DNA of 56,219 bases from an uncultured Clostridia bacterium. Its GTDB lineage: Bacteria > Bacillota > Clostridia > UMGS1810. The stretch's first letter is position 1. The number at the start of each line of letters is the position of its first letter. The position numbers and the translations under genes were made by a program. Shown piece by piece: positions 25,291-34,156 of the stretch. The notes beneath the pieces were generated by a model. It made no database searches, was not told where the DNA came from, and was given only the letters and a program-made list of their open reading frames with translations. The stretch is taken from positions 1 to 56,219 of the forward strand of contig CAKSIN010000016.1 of NCBI GenBank assembly GCA_934463115.1, given 5' to 3'.

Positions 25291-27576
25291 TCACAAGGCA
25301 AAACGGGGGCTTTCCGCTTTTGCGTTGCTTGCTGTTTTCCCGCTTTTGGCGTCATAGATTCTATACGATATGATTCTGCCGCCGTCCCATTTTATATCAA
25401 GCTTTCTTTCGCCCTTAAGGCAGAGTCCTTTGACGCTGCCGCATTTCCATTCATCGGGAACAGCCGGAAGAAGAACAACCTTATCCTTATCCGAATGGGC
25501 AAGCATTTCGCATATTCCGGACATAAATCCAAGATTTCCGTCTATCTGGAACACGGAATGAAAGCTGAACGGATGCATATCGAACAGGTTGTTCATGAGC
25601 TGGCACTTTATCAGCGTTTTTATAAACTCATATGCCTTTTCTCCGTTTCCGAAACGTGCCGCCACATTTATATTCCATGCACTGCTCCAGCCGGTGTGAC
25701 CGCCGCCGTTTGCCAGCCTGTATTCCAGAGATTTCTTTGCCGCCTCGTATTCAGGCGTTCCCGACTTTATCAAGTCCGACGGATACACGCCGTACAGATG
25801 CGACAGGTGTCTGTGTCCCGGCTCCGCCTCGGGCAGCTCCTCGTTCCATTCAAGCAGCCGTCCGTCCGAACCGATCTTTAAAGGCTGAATCCTCTCGGCA
25901 TAGTTTTTGTACTTTGCAAAATCAAGCCCCAGTACCTCGCACGCCTTGGCGGTGTTCAGCATGACATCACGTGCGATTGACAAATCCATCGCGGTATATT
26001 TTGCGATTACGGCAATTTCCCCATCCGCCAGGAAAGCGTTTTCCGGAGAAGTGCCCATGTACGGGCGCAGTTTTCCGTTTTCTTCATAGAAAATACTTTC
26101 AATAAACTCGGCGGATTCTTTGAGGATACAAAAATATTTCTTTAAAAAGTCAATATCGTTTGTATACTCATAGTGCTCCCATATATGTCTTGAAAGCCAC
26201 GCACCGCCGAGCGGCCAAAACGCACTTCTTGCACCGTCTCCGGACGGATTTGTAAAGCGCCACAGGTCGGTGTTATGGCACATACACCATCCCTCGGCAC
26301 AGAAAACACGCCTTGCTGTTTCTCTGCCGTTTTCCAGAGAATCCAAAAGCATATCGGCAAGCGCAATATGACAGTCACCGAGTCCTGCCGCCTCCGCTCC
26401 CCAATAATTCATTTCGGTATTTATATTGACTGTATAGTTGCTTTTCCATACAGGCATAATGCTGTTGTTCCATATTCCCTGCAGGTTGGCGGGCTGTGTG
26501 CCCTTGCGCGATGAACACAGGAGCAAATATCTGCCGTAGTTGAACAGCAGCTCCGTTACCTCGTTTATGTTCTCGCCGTTCTTGGCTTTTTGCAAAAGAA
26601 TATCTGTCGGCTCTGTATTTTCCGCCGTACCGAGACAAAACTCCGTTTCGCCGTATTCTTTTTCAAATGCCTTAATATGTCTTTCCTTTAGGTTTGCATA
26701 CGAATATGTCAAGGCGTTTTCAAGCTTTTTTTGGCATATTGCCGCACAGTCTCTGCCATTTGATACAGGCATATTTTGCGAACCGTTATAGCTTGTTGCT
26801 ATTGAAAAAATAATCGTTGCCTCGCTGCCCTTTATGCGCAGAAATCCGCCGGAGCTTATAACACTGTCCGCGACAGCCGTCATTTTTGCGCAGAACCTGA
26901 CACTCTCTCCGTCATCATACACAAATCCGCCCTCGTCCTCGCCTATTACATTGCTGTTTGTCGGGCATCTGCCGCACACCTCAACGGTGTTATCTTTTGA
27001 AGTCACCTTTGATTCAAGCGCAGGCGCAACGCCTATCTGCATATCAAGTCTTTCGGCGCCCTCCGACTGCATATGTATTACAAGGACATCGTCCGCAAAT
27101 GATGTAAACACTTCTTGCGTAAACTTGATTTTACACGGCTGCATATTTTCCTTGACATATATGTTCTTTTTAAAGGTATATCCGTTTGTCAGATACTCCG
27201 ATCCGACGATTCCGCTGCTCAGCGTCAGTTCTCTTTTATAGTCAAAAACGCTGCTGTCGATATTACGCTTTGATATGTATATTTCTCCCCACGGCAGATA
27301 GACCTGACTGACATAATGAAGTAATTCGTCTTCGACTTCGCTCTGAGCTTTGACATACTCTCCGTTCGCTACAAGTTTTTTTACCCCGTCAAGCCATTTT
27401 TTATCCGTCTGCTTTACTTTATCAACTCCGGGTGCGCCGCTCCACAGAGTGTCTTCATTTACCGTGATTTTATCTGTATTTGTCCCGGAGAACACCATGG
27501 CGCCTATACGTCCGTTGCCGACAGGCAGTGCTTCTTCCCAACGTCTTGCCTCCGATGTGTACCATAATTTATTCAT
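25291..27576 (-). CDS. GH95 alpha-L-fucosidase/alpha-L-galactosidase
   Basis: A 761-residue enzyme without a signal peptide. GH95 inverting enzymes remove terminal alpha-1,2-L-fucose or alpha-L-galactose from plant or host glycans. Signatures are LWYTSEARRWEEALPVGNGRIGAM and VNEDTLWSG in the N-terminal domain. The (alpha/alpha)6 barrel carries NINTEMNYWGAE (catalytic Asn pair region), PYMGTSPENAF (general acid Glu) and FQIDGNLGFMSGICEML (Asp), matching the residues known from Bifidobacterium AfcA. The start is set at the ATG 8-9 bases after AGAGG, overlapping the end of the GH28-like gene by 8 bp. It is the last gene of the long minus-strand run. Fucose versus galactose specificity cannot be read from the sequence. 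Confidence 0.9.
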   Translation of the reverse strand: MNKLWYTSEARRWEEALPVGNGRIGAMVFSGTNTDKITVNEDTLWSGAPGVDKVKQTDKKWLDGVKKLVANGEYVKAQSEVEDELLHYVSQVYLPWGEIYISKRNIDSSVFDYKRELTLSSGIVGSEYLTNGYTFKKNIYVKENMQPCKIKFTQEVFTSFADDVLVIHMQSEGAERLDMQIGVAPALESKVTSKDNTVEVCGRCPTNSNVIGEDEGGFVYDDGESVRFCAKMTAVADSVISSGGFLRIKGSEATIIFSIATSYNGSQNMPVSNGRDCAAICQKKLENALTYSYANLKERHIKAFEKEYGETEFCLGTAENTEPTDILLQKAKNGENINEVTELLFNYGRYLLLCSSRKGTQPANLQGIWNNSIMPVWKSNYTVNINTEMNYWGAEAAGLGDCHIALADMLLDSLENGRETARRVFCAEGWCMCHNTDLWRFTNPSGDGARSAFWPLGGAWLSRHIWEHYEYTNDIDFLKKYFCILKESAEFIESIFYEENGKLRPYMGTSPENAFLADGEIAVIAKYTAMDLSIARDVMLNTAKACEVLGLDFAKYKNYAERIQPLKIGSDGRLLEWNEELPEAEPGHRHLSHLYGVYPSDLIKSGTPEYEAAKKSLEYRLANGGGHTGWSSAWNINVAARFGNGEKAYEFIKTLIKCQLMNNLFDMHPFSFHSVFQIDGNLGFMSGICEMLAHSDKDKVVLLPAVPDEWKCGSVKGLCLKGERKLDIKWDGGRIISYRIYDAKSGKTASNAKAESPRFAL

Positions 27577-29038
27577 TTTCACATTCCTCTATATTCAAGT
27601 TTCTTACCGGTATATTTATCTTTAGCTTGTCATACTTGACATTTTTGAGTCTTACGTTTTCCACTTTTAAAGTTTTGCATTTTGCATACGAATATATATC
27701 CGCATCCAGAGCATCACCGTCGCAATAAACGTTGTTTGCCTCTATATCGGAATATTTAAGGTCATAATCGGAATAATCCTCGACGTCAATCTGTTTTTGA
27801 TACTTTCCGCGCTTGCCTATCATTTTCTCGTTTACGGTAAAGATTGTCGGCTTAAAGTCCTCGTGACCTTTTGTACTGTATTGCTCATCATCTTCACCCT
27901 GGAATATAGGTATCAGCGTTTCGCCTGTATTATCGGCATAAATGTCCTGATAGCTTATGTTTTTGATTCTTGTACGATTACTGCCGTACCATGTCTGAAT
28001 ACTAATTCCTATCATACACATTTTAATCAGGTAGTTATTCTTCCACTCAACGTTCATTATCGTATTCGGGACCTCGCCCTGCCAAATCTCAAGGTTATTT
28101 CCCCAGTCGCACCATGTAACATTGTTTTCGATTCTGATGTTTCGGCTGTCCTCTGTTTCACCCTCCAAAACAGCGCCGCGCACAACAATACAGTCATCAA
28201 ACGACCTCACAAAGCAGTTTTTCAGCTCCACGTTGCTTGACGCGCATATATCAAAGCCGTCACTGTTATAACGCCATTGTCCGACAAGCTTTACATTATC
28301 GATTACAACGTTTTTGCAATGGTTTCTTGTTATAAACGACCAAAACATCGAATCCGTAAATATGACGTCCTCAACCGTAAGGTTTTTGCACTCGTACGCA
28401 ACAAAGTTTCCGGCATAATTTACCACACTTTGGCTTAGCCCAAGGTCAAGTATTCCCTTTGCAATCAAGCCGTTTTCCTCCGTCAGTTCCGCAGCCTCGC
28501 CTCTTGCGTATAACGAGCTGTCGATTACACCGCCGCCGTACACCCTGACATTATCCGCTTTGTATATAAAGATTGCGCCGTACACATACGCCTTTGGGTG
28601 TATATACACGTTTTGTCCGCTTTTTGGATTTATAAATCCGGCATAGTGCACTCCTGGTCCAAAGTATATATCGTTTTCCTTTTCTTCGTACGGTTTCATT
28701 TCTGTTGCAAAAAAGTGCAGCATATTATGAATACCGTTCACTTCGACAGTGAAGTTCATTGCCCGATCCAGGGTGAATATTATCTTTCCGTCCTTTACCG
28801 TATGGCTTATACCGAACTGTTTCGGCTTTATTTCTACGCTCTTTATCTCCTTGCAATCCGGAATTATCTCTACCACAGTCGGATTATCATAGGCAAGATT
28901 TACAAAATACGCGTCCTCCGCCTGGTCACTGCTGCGCTGCTTTCCTCTGAACACTCTGTTAAAGGGTTCCTTGGATACTCTGCACTTTATCACATCTTCA
29001 TCCTTGTCATACGCCCTTACTCTGTATCCGTTTATCAT
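27569..29038 (-). CDS. GH28-like right-handed beta-helix glycosidase, intracellular
   Basis: A 489-residue protein with no signal peptide. After an N-terminal beta domain (1-110) the beta-helix starts near YFGPGVHYAGFIN (125) and carries NSDGFDICASSNVEL at ~258-272 and SFDDCIVVRG at ~279-288. These are the Asp-containing blocks of polygalacturonase-type GH28. The third block, normally GHG, reads CDWGNNLEIW at ~310-319, with no His. So either the family is only distantly GH28 (compare GH49, which uses three Asp) or the mechanism or substrate differs. Its start ATG follows the GH78 stop directly, and it overlaps GH95 by 8 bp, so the three are co-translated. A role on imported rhamnose/galacturonate oligosaccharides is likely. 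Confidence 0.75.
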   Translation of the reverse strand: MINGYRVRAYDKDEDVIKCRVSKEPFNRVFRGKQRSSDQAEDAYFVNLAYDNPTVVEIIPDCKEIKSVEIKPKQFGISHTVKDGKIIFTLDRAMNFTVEVNGIHNMLHFFATEMKPYEEKENDIYFGPGVHYAGFINPKSGQNVYIHPKAYVYGAIFIYKADNVRVYGGGVIDSSLYARGEAAELTEENGLIAKGILDLGLSQSVVNYAGNFVAYECKNLTVEDVIFTDSMFWSFITRNHCKNVVIDNVKLVGQWRYNSDGFDICASSNVELKNCFVRSFDDCIVVRGAVLEGETEDSRNIRIENNVTWCDWGNNLEIWQGEVPNTIMNVEWKNNYLIKMCMIGISIQTWYGSNRTRIKNISYQDIYADNTGETLIPIFQGEDDEQYSTKGHEDFKPTIFTVNEKMIGKRGKYQKQIDVEDYSDYDLKYSDIEANNVYCDGDALDADIYSYAKCKTLKVENVRLKNVKYDKLKINIPVRNLNIEECENE

Positions 29039-31213
29039 CTATACCATGCTCCTTTCAAACCTATGCCTTCCGCCCGTCAGCGTCAGGTCCTTGTATTTGC
29101 ATTTACACTCTGCCGGCACGTCTATTATGATTTCATCTTTGTTATAGCTTACCTCTATTATTCCGTACGGCACAGGTATACGGCAGCACAGCTCCGTCAG
29201 ATTTTTGCAGTATGCCGGTCTTACCTCAAAGCTTTTATAGCCTGCCTCTGTCGGAATAATCCCGGCAAGGCCTTTAAAAAGTTCACCGAAAAATGCGCCG
29301 TACATATGATGATTGTGTGATGCCTGTCCCTCAAAGGTTTCCCACAGTCCCGTTGCATTGTTCTCGAGCATATATCCGAACGATGGATATTCTGTCCTTT
29401 CAAGCATATCCACGGCTATATCCGCATTTCCGCTCTCAATCAGATATTTAAACAAAAACGGCGTTGTGATTATTCCGGTATCAAGCGGATGTGCGGCATA
29501 CCTTTTTATATATTCGCCAAGAGATTTCCCGGACACCAAGCCTGCCGTATATGCCATAAGCATTGCGCCTTTGTCCTTTTGGATAAGCTCATCTTCGCAA
29601 AAATAAATTTCGCGCAGTGCCGCTCTGATTTTTTCCTGTGTGTTTTTATACAAGTCAAAGTCCTTGTTCAGCGTCCTGCATATCTCGGTCAGGATGTCAA
29701 ACACATAGATAACCATACAGCTGTTGATAAAATCGGGATCTGCCACATCGTTTTTCGGCGGAAACCAATCTCCGAGGTATGTCGTCTCGTCTGTTTTTCT
29801 GTACACATATCCGTCAAGCCTGCCGATTATATATTCGGCAAACCGTACCATATTATCATAGTAATCTTCGAGGTATCTCTTTTTACCGTAGTGCATATAA
29901 AGCTGCCACGGCACCAATACAATTGCTCCGCCCCAGCTTATCGCGCTGCCGGCTCCGCCGTAAAACGGTGCGGTGTTTTTTACATGGCCGCTCTTTTTGC
30001 ATTGTCCGTCCGCTATATCCCTCAGCCATTTGCCGTAGAAATCTTCAAGCTCCCATGTGCACATTGCCGTGTCGGCCACAAGGGAGCCGTCACCGGTATA
30101 GCCCAATCTTTCGCGGTGCGGACAATCCGATATAACTCCGTTATGACAATTCGCAAGGAAAGAGCGCTTAAAGCAATCATACAGTCTGTTTATTATCTCC
30201 GATGATGTCCTAAAGCTGCCCGACTCCTTTAGGTCGGTGTGGATTATGTGGCACATTATGTCCCTGACGGGATAATCAACAGAGAAGTATCTAAAGCCGT
30301 GTATACAAAACTGTGTTTTGTATCTCTGCGCATTCATTCCGTTGGCAATATAAATATCTTTCTGTTCAACACCGCCCCATATAGTCATTTTTTCGATATC
30401 CGGGCCGGAAGGCGTTATCTCCTCCGCATACTCCATGGTAATCTCGGTTCCCGATTCCGCATCTGTCACAAATGATACGACTCCGGACGAATTTTCTCCC
30501 ATATCATAAACAAATTTATCGCCCACCGTCATGACAAGCCTCGGAGCAATCTGCTTTATCTCTTTGTCAAGAGGACAGTTTTCCGGCATGGCAACCGAAG
30601 AAAAATCATCACACTCATACGCAGCCATATCGGTTTTGCCCGACATCAAGAGCGGTATACGGCTGTCATATGTCTCTCCGAAGTAAATATTATTAAACAC
30701 AACGGGACTTTTTAAACGTCCGAATTCACCGCTCGTAACGATCACCGTTTCGGTTTCGGCGGTGAGCACAAGCTCTGCCTTGACTTTTGGCACACCATAG
30801 TCTATAATCCCTTCATTTTGTCTGCAAATCTGATGATACCACCCGTTTCCAAGCCATACAGAAATTACATTTTCTCCGTCATTTATCATATCTGTTACAT
30901 CGGCTGATGCGTAATAATATGTATGTGTACCCTCGCCCGATGTCGGATACTTGTACTCTGCAATTTGCGGTGTGTGAAAATCCGACCACAATACAGATGT
31001 TTTGGTTTTTCTTATCGGATTACCATTAATGTATATATCGCCAAATCCAAGTATTGAATATGTAAGCACGGCTTTTTTTGCTCCCGCAGCATTAAATTTT
31101 TTAAACAATATTCCACATTCGGTTTTATTGCGCATGCCATTTGGGTATCGAATTTTATTATAATCCTCGCACGCTATCCACTTAGCCGTCTTCATGACAC
31201 TATCCGCTGTCAT
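29039..31213 (-). CDS. GH78 alpha-L-rhamnosidase
   Basis: A 724-residue intracellular GH78 enzyme, which removes alpha-L-rhamnose from rhamnogalacturonan fragments or flavonoid glycosides. The N-terminal beta-sandwiches (YSILGFGDIYINGNPI, VWLGNGWYHQ) precede the (alpha/alpha)6 barrel, which carries the typical acid motif SDCPHRERLGYTGDG at ~362-376 and the base segment GLWETFEGQASHNHHMYGAFF. A C-terminal beta-sandwich (EVRPAYCKNLTELCCRIPVP) ends the protein. GGAGG is ten bases before the first ATG. An alternative Met is six codons later. Its stop codon touches the start of the GH28-like gene. Confidence 0.92.
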   Translation of the reverse strand: MTADSVMKTAKWIACEDYNKIRYPNGMRNKTECGILFKKFNAAGAKKAVLTYSILGFGDIYINGNPIRKTKTSVLWSDFHTPQIAEYKYPTSGEGTHTYYYASADVTDMINDGENVISVWLGNGWYHQICRQNEGIIDYGVPKVKAELVLTAETETVIVTSGEFGRLKSPVVFNNIYFGETYDSRIPLLMSGKTDMAAYECDDFSSVAMPENCPLDKEIKQIAPRLVMTVGDKFVYDMGENSSGVVSFVTDAESGTEITMEYAEEITPSGPDIEKMTIWGGVEQKDIYIANGMNAQRYKTQFCIHGFRYFSVDYPVRDIMCHIIHTDLKESGSFRTSSEIINRLYDCFKRSFLANCHNGVISDCPHRERLGYTGDGSLVADTAMCTWELEDFYGKWLRDIADGQCKKSGHVKNTAPFYGGAGSAISWGGAIVLVPWQLYMHYGKKRYLEDYYDNMVRFAEYIIGRLDGYVYRKTDETTYLGDWFPPKNDVADPDFINSCMVIYVFDILTEICRTLNKDFDLYKNTQEKIRAALREIYFCEDELIQKDKGAMLMAYTAGLVSGKSLGEYIKRYAAHPLDTGIITTPFLFKYLIESGNADIAVDMLERTEYPSFGYMLENNATGLWETFEGQASHNHHMYGAFFGELFKGLAGIIPTEAGYKSFEVRPAYCKNLTELCCRIPVPYGIIEVSYNKDEIIIDVPAECKCKYKDLTLTGGRHRFERSMV

Positions 31214-31232
31214 TTCGCCAACCCCTCCAAAA

Positions 31233-34133
31233 TCATTTTATTTCATAGTGTTCGCAAAAAGGAACTATGCTTTCCTTGTCCCAAACAAATATTTTAATGC
31301 TGTCAAACATTTGTCGCTCCGATATATCAAATTCTCCGACATACCCTTTTTTTATTTTATCGGTATTAACAGTCACCGGCTCAACGCTCGTCAGCCTGCC
31401 ATTCAGGTACTTTGCAAAAAACAGCTGCATTTCTCTGTTTTTACCGTTGTAGTCCCCGGCTTTGAGCTTTATTACCAACGTATTTTCATCAGATATATCA
31501 GACATAAATCTTATATCCTTGTTATCCTTTGTCAGAGCCTCAAACGACGGCAAAAAAACATCGCTGCCGTTTTCCTTTAACTCCAAAACCACAACGCTTG
31601 CTTTTGGGACACAATACTTAACAAGCTGTCTTTTTTGTCCGTATTCATTCTCACTCAGCCGAATACCGTTCTTATTCTTGTAATTTGCCGACTTTAGAGT
31701 TTTTCCCGTCAGTACATGTTCCCTAACCAGTGAATACGATTGTGTTTCCGGAAAATAAACGTTATAACTGTCGGTATCGCTCAGATTGGTCAAAAACACA
31801 TTTACGCCGTCTGCCGTTTTTACAGCCGCAGCAGATATCTGCGATTTAAGTCCTATGTCAAAATATGATTCGGAGTTATTTTTAAGCGTTACCGGCAAAA
31901 CGCTGCCGATTCCGTATTTTTTATAAAGCCGCATCAGGTCTATTGCCGCACTCGGCTTTGTTTCGCCGCTTATGTCATAGTATGCCGCCCACTGCCATTT
32001 ATCCGACAGCGAAAAAGCCGACGAAAAGAATGACGCCGCGCCGACTTCGCTCCGCGGTAAAACCCGGTTATAAAAATCCGACAGATTTAAAACCGTTTCC
32101 ATATCGTATATGTCCTGTGCCCCGTTATTTAGATTGCTGCCTGCCACATAATGGAACGACTGCTCCGAAAAATATATCTTTATTCCGTGTCCCTCGCCCA
32201 GGATTCTGTCAAGGTCTTCGATCGTATTTGTTATATGACGGTCAACTATCGTGCTGATATTATTTGACGCCTCAGCGTTGTTATAGTATCTGTGCATGGA
32301 CAAATACTTAATATGGGTCATGTACGGCTTTAATTTTTCAAAAACAGTGGCTCTCCACTTATGCTCCGCTCCGTTTTCGTTTTTTCCGCCGTTCTCATAA
32401 GATGTCACATCATGTACGGCAAACACCGCCTTATCATCAACAGACAAAATTGCCTTTATTGCATTCAGGCATTTTTCGGCATATTCATCCGCGGAGAGCA
32501 GATTTAATCTGCACGCATCATACGGACTGGCATCGTCGCTTTTTCCGCTTACCTTTAAATCGACTTCATTGCCAAGCTCCCACACAACAATATTTACCGG
32601 ATCTTCAACTCCGTTTGCCTTTCTCCGTTCCGCCCAGTTCTCTCCGCCGTTAATATTAAACTTTCCGTCACCCACAAGATATTCTGCCATGTTGGCAATA
32701 TCGCGGTATCCGCTCCATAAATTCACCGTATATGAAAACGCAGCGTTTTTATCAACCTTTGTAAATCCGTTTACAATATCGTCAAGTCCGGTATGAATTT
32801 TGTCATAATATCCGTCCCTCGATATCATGGTAATCGGTCTGTCTTTGTACTTTCCTATTGAGGTTTTCCAGTCAAACAGGTTTGCCTCCATTGCACCGAG
32901 CCGAATAAGCGGAAATGTGTCACCCACGGAAATTTCATAAAACGATGTGTTTTCGTTTCCGTTTATATCAAGCAGCAATCTGCCGTTTGAATATTCCGAA
33001 AGCAAAGGATGACCTATCCCGAAAATTTTATCCGTAGACGTATTTGCCGCCGTTTGTCCTATTTCTATAGTCAAATCCGTTTTGGGCAGTTCTGATACTT
33101 CAAGCTTTGTACCTGCATTTGCAAGGGCATTCTCGCTTACTTTTATATCTTCATAAACACTGACCTTTGTCACCGATTTCCCTATCGCACCGTCATCTAT
33201 CAAAGATACTTTGTAATTATCTATCTTTTGCGGCACCGTTATTTCGCCCGTAAGAGAAGTCCCGGTTATGGCTATGGTATCGTCATCTATCAGCCTGTAG
33301 CTGTAGTCAATGGGCTCAAATTTGTAATTTTCGCCGAGTCTGATTTTTTCGTTTACGTATTTTTCTGTCGACGAACCCTTTAATGCTTTGAATACGACTT
33401 CGTTTTCTCTGCTGTCAAATGCCGTTCCGGTCATATCTTTCTCACTTATATCAAAGGCGTCATTTGCTATTGAAACATCATTGTCGAGGATAATTACCTC
33501 CGAGAGTGCTTTGGTATTGGCAAACGCCTTTTCGGAAATAAAATCAACTCCGTCATTGATTTTTATTTTTTTAAGCCGATAACAGTTCAGGAAAGACTCC
33601 TTTGCTATGTTTTTCAGCCTTGAACCAAATTCAACATTCTTTAGGTTTGTTGCATAAAAGGCTCTGTCGCCCAATTCACTGATACTCATAGGAAGCTTAT
33701 CTGTCAGACTGAGCGCATTATAACTTGCATTGCTGCTTATGAACGCGTTTGATCCCACTCTTTTCAGATTAACCGGAAAAACAACCGTTGCCGCCGACAT
33801 ATAATTTCTGAAAGCACTGTCCGCTATTTCCGTCACCGTATCTGGGAGCACAACAGTATTTATTGTATGACACTTGTTTGTATAAACGTTTTTTATTTTT
33901 GTCACTGTTTTTCCGTCAATTGTTTGAGGGATGATAATTTTTTTTGAATCCGTATCACCCATGCCGGTTATTTCTATTTGACCGCCGCCTATATCCGCAT
34001 ACGAAAATTCAGGTATGCACCATGTCCGGTTTCCCGATTCGTCCGCGGCAATGCCGACATTTGTAAAGGTGACAGCATATATAAATGCCATGACTGCACC
34101 GAGTCTTGCAATATATTTTCTTTTACAGTTCAT
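31233..34133 (-). CDS. Secreted BspA-LRR protein fused to a GH51-like clan GH-A barrel
   Basis: A 966-residue exported protein: signal peptide (1-29), BspA-type LRRs at ~35-330 (LPDTVTEIADSAFRNY, LKNIAKESFLNCYRLKKIKI), then a TIM barrel at ~360-740 and a C-terminal beta domain. The barrel has VVWELGNEVDL with the likely acid/base Glu at 523, and FSEQSFHY with the likely nucleophile Glu at 657. Both resemble alpha-L-arabinofuranosidase-type clan GH-A enzymes. The stretch NGGENWAERRKANGVEDPVN is very close to the same stretch of the 495-residue enzyme at 41549-43036, so the two are paralogues with different attachments. GAGGGG precedes the ATG. Substrate unknown. Arabinofuranosides of pectin are plausible. 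Confidence 0.75.
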   Translation of the reverse strand: MNCKRKYIARLGAVMAFIYAVTFTNVGIAADESGNRTWCIPEFSYADIGGGQIEITGMGDTDSKKIIIPQTIDGKTVTKIKNVYTNKCHTINTVVLPDTVTEIADSAFRNYMSAATVVFPVNLKRVGSNAFISSNASYNALSLTDKLPMSISELGDRAFYATNLKNVEFGSRLKNIAKESFLNCYRLKKIKINDGVDFISEKAFANTKALSEVIILDNDVSIANDAFDISEKDMTGTAFDSRENEVVFKALKGSSTEKYVNEKIRLGENYKFEPIDYSYRLIDDDTIAITGTSLTGEITVPQKIDNYKVSLIDDGAIGKSVTKVSVYEDIKVSENALANAGTKLEVSELPKTDLTIEIGQTAANTSTDKIFGIGHPLLSEYSNGRLLLDINGNENTSFYEISVGDTFPLIRLGAMEANLFDWKTSIGKYKDRPITMISRDGYYDKIHTGLDDIVNGFTKVDKNAAFSYTVNLWSGYRDIANMAEYLVGDGKFNINGGENWAERRKANGVEDPVNIVVWELGNEVDLKVSGKSDDASPYDACRLNLLSADEYAEKCLNAIKAILSVDDKAVFAVHDVTSYENGGKNENGAEHKWRATVFEKLKPYMTHIKYLSMHRYYNNAEASNNISTIVDRHITNTIEDLDRILGEGHGIKIYFSEQSFHYVAGSNLNNGAQDIYDMETVLNLSDFYNRVLPRSEVGAASFFSSAFSLSDKWQWAAYYDISGETKPSAAIDLMRLYKKYGIGSVLPVTLKNNSESYFDIGLKSQISAAAVKTADGVNVFLTNLSDTDSYNVYFPETQSYSLVREHVLTGKTLKSANYKNKNGIRLSENEYGQKRQLVKYCVPKASVVVLELKENGSDVFLPSFEALTKDNKDIRFMSDISDENTLVIKLKAGDYNGKNREMQLFFAKYLNGRLTSVEPVTVNTDKIKKGYVGEFDISERQMFDSIKIFVWDKESIVPFCEHYEIK

Positions 34134-34156
34134 ATGAATACCCCTCGATTATAAAA

